Source of the DNA: Arthrobacter sp.
GTDB taxonomy: Bacteria > Actinomycetota > Actinomycetes > Actinomycetales > Micrococcaceae
DNA length: 23,161 nucleotides
Assembly (NCBI GenBank): GCA_030147325.1
Contig: JASLAA010000193.1
Span: 1 to 23,161 of the forward strand
Direction: 5' to 3'
The translations under genes and the position numbers were made by a program. The notes below the pieces were generated by a model. That model ran no database searches. It saw only the letters and a program-made list of their open reading frames with translations, and was not told the DNA's origin. Below, piece by piece: positions 21,131 through 23,161 of the stretch (the stretch's first letter is position 1; each line of letters opens with the position of its first letter).

Positions 21131-22153
21131 TCAGCTGGTGGGCGTCAGGCTGATGCGAGGGGCGCGGTCCGGCGGATCCGGGATCCGCACGTTGCCCGTG
21201 AAGACCCCTCCTGTCGAGATCCCGCCGGTGATGGCGCCGACACCGACGTAGTCCGCGTCGTCCTCGGAGGCCGGCGCAGGGATTGCGCCAGCGAAGGGTC
21301 CCTCCGGTGCGATACCTGCCGCGAAGACCGAATCCTCGGCGAAACCGCGCAACTGGATCGCGACGTCATGGGCGAACGGCCTACGGGCCGGATCCCTGGA
21401 CGTCATCCGGCGCAGCAGGTCACTCCAGTCCGGATCGAGGGTGTCCGGGACCACCGGGTCGCGTAGCAACCGTGCCAGAGCCGCCTCAACGACGGGACCG
21501 GGGAATGCCTTCTCGCCCGTCAGGCATTCGAGCAGCACGAGTCCGAGCGAGTAGATGTCGCTCCGCTCGTCCAGCGGATCACCCTTCGCCTGTTCGGGGC
21601 TGAGGTAGTTGGCGGTCCCGATCGTCGCGCCGACGGCCGTCGCCATGGTGGCCTCGACCATCCGTGCTATTCCGAAGTCCGTGAGCTTCGGGTAGAGGCG
21701 CGTCTCGTTGTCCCCGCTGTGGAACATGAGGATGTTGGCGGGCTTCACGTCGCGGTGGACGACGCCCTCGGAGTGGATGTACGCCAGCGCATCGGCAAGG
21801 TCCGCTCCGAGCTGCGCGACTCCCTCGGCAGGAATCGGGCCCCGCTTGAGCAGGTGGCGGAGGTCCTCGCCGTCCACGAGTTCCATGACGAGGAAGCCGG
21901 TCGTGCGGCCCTCGGCGTCCTCGTGGAGACCGGCGTCGTGCAGTGTCACCAGTCCGGGGTGGTTCAGCGTTGACAGCAGCATCGTCTCGGTGTGCTGACG
22001 CCGGTAGTTGTCGTCGTCCGCCGTCGTCGGATTGAAGACCTTGATCGCGACGTCGCGCCCGAGGTTCCGGTCGACTGCCCTGTACACCGAGGCCGTGCCG
22101 CCGACGCCCAGGAGGGCGGTGGTCTGGTACCGGTCGGCAAGGAGCACATCCAT
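21131..22153 (-). CDS. Soluble Ser/Thr protein kinase (Hanks type)
   Basis: This 340-residue protein contains a complete kinase domain (about 8-270): the Gly-rich loop LLGVGGTASVY (14-24), K38 in VAIKVF, E56, HRDVKPAN (133-140; D135 catalytic), DFG (159-161) and the activation segment ending GTANYLSPEQ (179-188). It should phosphorylate Ser/Thr on proteins in the cytoplasm. There is no transmembrane helix and no PASTA domain, unlike PknB. The tail (271-340) is Gly/Ala/Thr-rich with an unusual segment GVGAITGGISTGGVFTGNV (304-322) and a terminal RISLTPTS. The ATG at 22153 has GGGAGG 6 nt upstream, so an extension to 22192 is unlikely. A TATACT promoter lies further upstream. Confidence 0.93.
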   Translation of the reverse strand: MDVLLADRYQTTALLGVGGTASVYRAVDRNLGRDVAIKVFNPTTADDDNYRRQHTETMLLSTLNHPGLVTLHDAGLHEDAEGRTTGFLVMELVDGEDLRHLLKRGPIPAEGVAQLGADLADALAYIHSEGVVHRDVKPANILMFHSGDNETRLYPKLTDFGIARMVEATMATAVGATIGTANYLSPEQAKGDPLDERSDIYSLGLVLLECLTGEKAFPGPVVEAALARLLRDPVVPDTLDPDWSDLLRRMTSRDPARRPFAHDVAIQLRGFAEDSVFAAGIAPEGPFAGAIPAPASEDDADYVGVGAITGGISTGGVFTGNVRIPDPPDRAPRISLTPTS

Positions 22154-22225
22154 GCGTGTCCTCCCGCGACGGGTTGTGAGTGGCGATCGCACCGAGCCCT
22201 GCAGTAAGGCTACTGATCAATTCGA

Positions 22226-22231
22226 AGTATA
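22226..22231 (-). promoter_or_regulatory. -10 box for the kinase gene
   Basis: TATACT on the minus strand is the closest match to the -10 consensus in the window. The start would be near 22219, leaving a leader of about 66 nt that contains the palindrome TGATCA. A TTCGAA palindrome (22221-22226) overlaps the box. No good -35 is visible. Confidence 0.6.
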
Positions 22232-22295
22232 GCCTGACCGGGTCCTCCGACCGGCGCGGCGCGGCGCGCTTCACCAAACCTTCATCAAGCGTGTC

Positions 22296-23093
22296 TCAGC
22301 CGAGGAAGGCGAGGGCATGGTCCTTGAATGCGCGGGAGGTGATGGCGTTCGTGTGGGTCCGTCCGGGGAGTGTCGCTATCTCGGCCTGCGGGGCCATCCG
22401 GTGCAGATCCGCGATCCCGCCCGCGTACTCGTCCTGGTCGCCGGCGACCAGGAGTACCGGCATGCGCGGGGCCGCGGCGTGGGGATCGAAGGGTTCAGTC
22501 TTGATGGCTGAAACCATCGCGAGGAGTGAGGGGAGATCGTTGGCCGGAACGGCCTCGGCCATGCGCAGCAGGTCGGCCGTCGTCGGGTCCTCCGGCGGAG
22601 GCCCCCCGGCCAGATACCGCTCGGCCCCCCGGAGATCGAAGGAGGCCAGCGGATCGGCAGTCCCGGGACCTCCGAGGACCATCCTGCGGACGAGTTCCGG
22701 TTGGGTGGCTCCGAACTCCCAGGCCAGGCGCGACCCCAGCGAGTAGCCCACGATGTCCACACCGGAGCGGGGCTCGTCCTCACGAAGGGGCGACACGCGT
22801 TCGTCGAACAGCGCCTGCAGGATGTCGGCGCGCATCCTGCTCGGCGCATAGGCGGCTGCGTCCGCGGGGGCGGCGCTGTCCCCGTGGGCGGGCAGGTCCA
22901 CCATGATCACGCTGCGACCGGCGTCGTTCAGGAAACGCACCCAGCCCGAGTCCACCCAGTTCCGGGAGGAGGACGAGCCGAATCCATGGAGCAGCAGGAT
23001 CGGTGGCTGATCGGCGGCGACAGCAGCGTTGCTGCGGGTGATGGTCAGGTGCGGATTGACGCCTTCGACGTCGTTCACGGCGTGGTGGTCCAT
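22296..23093 (-). CDS. Alpha/beta-fold hydrolase
   Basis: This 265-residue serine hydrolase has the oxyanion motif LLHGFGSS (34-41), the nucleophile elbow GYSLGS (116-121; S118), acid D219 in VAGDQDE (216-222) and H247 in PGRTHTNA (243-250). VDLPAHGDS (65-73) matches the strand-4 region of the family. A cap of about 60 residues (about 150-205) covers the site. Esterases, lactonases and C-C hydrolases share this pattern, so the substrate cannot be named. No signal peptide. The ATG has TACGAT 6 nt upstream (leaderless type). It precedes the kinase gene on the same strand, but the 142-nt gap contains the kinase's own promoter, so joint transcription is uncertain. Confidence 0.9.
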   Translation of the reverse strand: MDHHAVNDVEGVNPHLTITRSNAAVAADQPPILLLHGFGSSSSRNWVDSGWVRFLNDAGRSVIMVDLPAHGDSAAPADAAAYAPSRMRADILQALFDERVSPLREDEPRSGVDIVGYSLGSRLAWEFGATQPELVRRMVLGGPGTADPLASFDLRGAERYLAGGPPPEDPTTADLLRMAEAVPANDLPSLLAMVSAIKTEPFDPHAAAPRMPVLLVAGDQDEYAGGIADLHRMAPQAEIATLPGRTHTNAITSRAFKDHALAFLG

Positions 23094-23099
23094 GCACCC

Positions 23100-23105
23100 A
23101 TCGTA
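23100..23105 (-). promoter_or_regulatory. -10 box of a leaderless promoter for the alpha/beta hydrolase
   Basis: The minus strand reads TACGAT, then GGGTGC, then ATG (23093). The remaining bases to the window edge (23106-23161) show no gene. Confidence 0.5.
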
Positions 23106-23161
23106 AGGGCGGCAGAGACGTGTGCTCCATCGAACACATCCCCGCCGCGCGGCCCCCAGGG

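Noticed and set aside
1..23161. CRISPR array, insertion sequence, prophage or defence island
   Set aside because: No regularly spaced repeats, transposase, integrase, terminal inverted repeats or toxin/antitoxin pairs were seen. The helicase and nuclease genes have housekeeping-type contexts.

Overview
This is high-GC DNA with strongly GC-biased third codon positions. The gene families point to an actinobacterium of the Micrococcaceae, most likely Arthrobacter in the broad sense. The main reasons are DUF3039, DUF2017 beside clpS, the murI / metallo-hydrolase / rph / rdgB order (parallel to the M. tuberculosis Rv1330c-Rv1341 neighbourhood), and many leaderless promoters of the TAGACT type. I see no tRNA, rRNA, insertion sequence, integrase or CRISPR array. 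It reads as core chromosome with a few less conserved genes. The species assignment is inference from gene content.

Layout. 1-138 is the tail of an unrecognised gene. 255-3909 (+) holds a DUF3039 zinc-ribbon protein, an MFS transporter and a superfamily 2 helicase; the last two overlap by 4 nt. A 15-bp hairpin (3925-3959) separates them from a convergent NAD-salvage operon, pncB-pncA (5966-3973, -), whose genes also overlap by 4 nt. Divergent from pncB is clpS-DUF2017 (6044-6931), then murI and a metallo-beta-lactamase-fold hydrolase (7040-8745, 4-nt overlap), then rph-rdgB (8823-10242, overlapping). A DedA membrane protein follows behind a structured 149-nt leader. Next come a HAD phosphatase (-), an exonuclease-BRCT protein (+), a short-chain dehydrogenase (-) and an ADP-ribosylglycohydrolase-like protein with altered metal-site motifs (-). 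Divergent from the last is sbcD-sbcC (15195-19417), followed by a second MFS transporter, a 56-residue acidic protein, a soluble Ser/Thr kinase (-) and an alpha/beta hydrolase (-).

How the genes fit together. PncA and PncB perform consecutive steps of NAD salvage. ClpS feeds N-degron substrates to ClpAP/ClpCP, and DUF2017 is probably a partner. MurI supplies D-glutamate for peptidoglycan. Rph trims tRNA 3' ends and RdgB cleans the nucleotide pool. SbcCD processes DNA hairpins and ends.

The most distinctive window-wide signal is a repeated start architecture: TANNNT, then 6 or 7 nt, then ATG/GTG. It precedes about nine genes on both strands and fixes several start codons. I found no convincing wholly new system. 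The best leads are the ADP-ribosylglycohydrolase with lost metal ligands, the DUF3039/helicase and ClpS/DUF2017 associations, the overlapping alternative start before the second MFS gene, and the unusual kinase tail.
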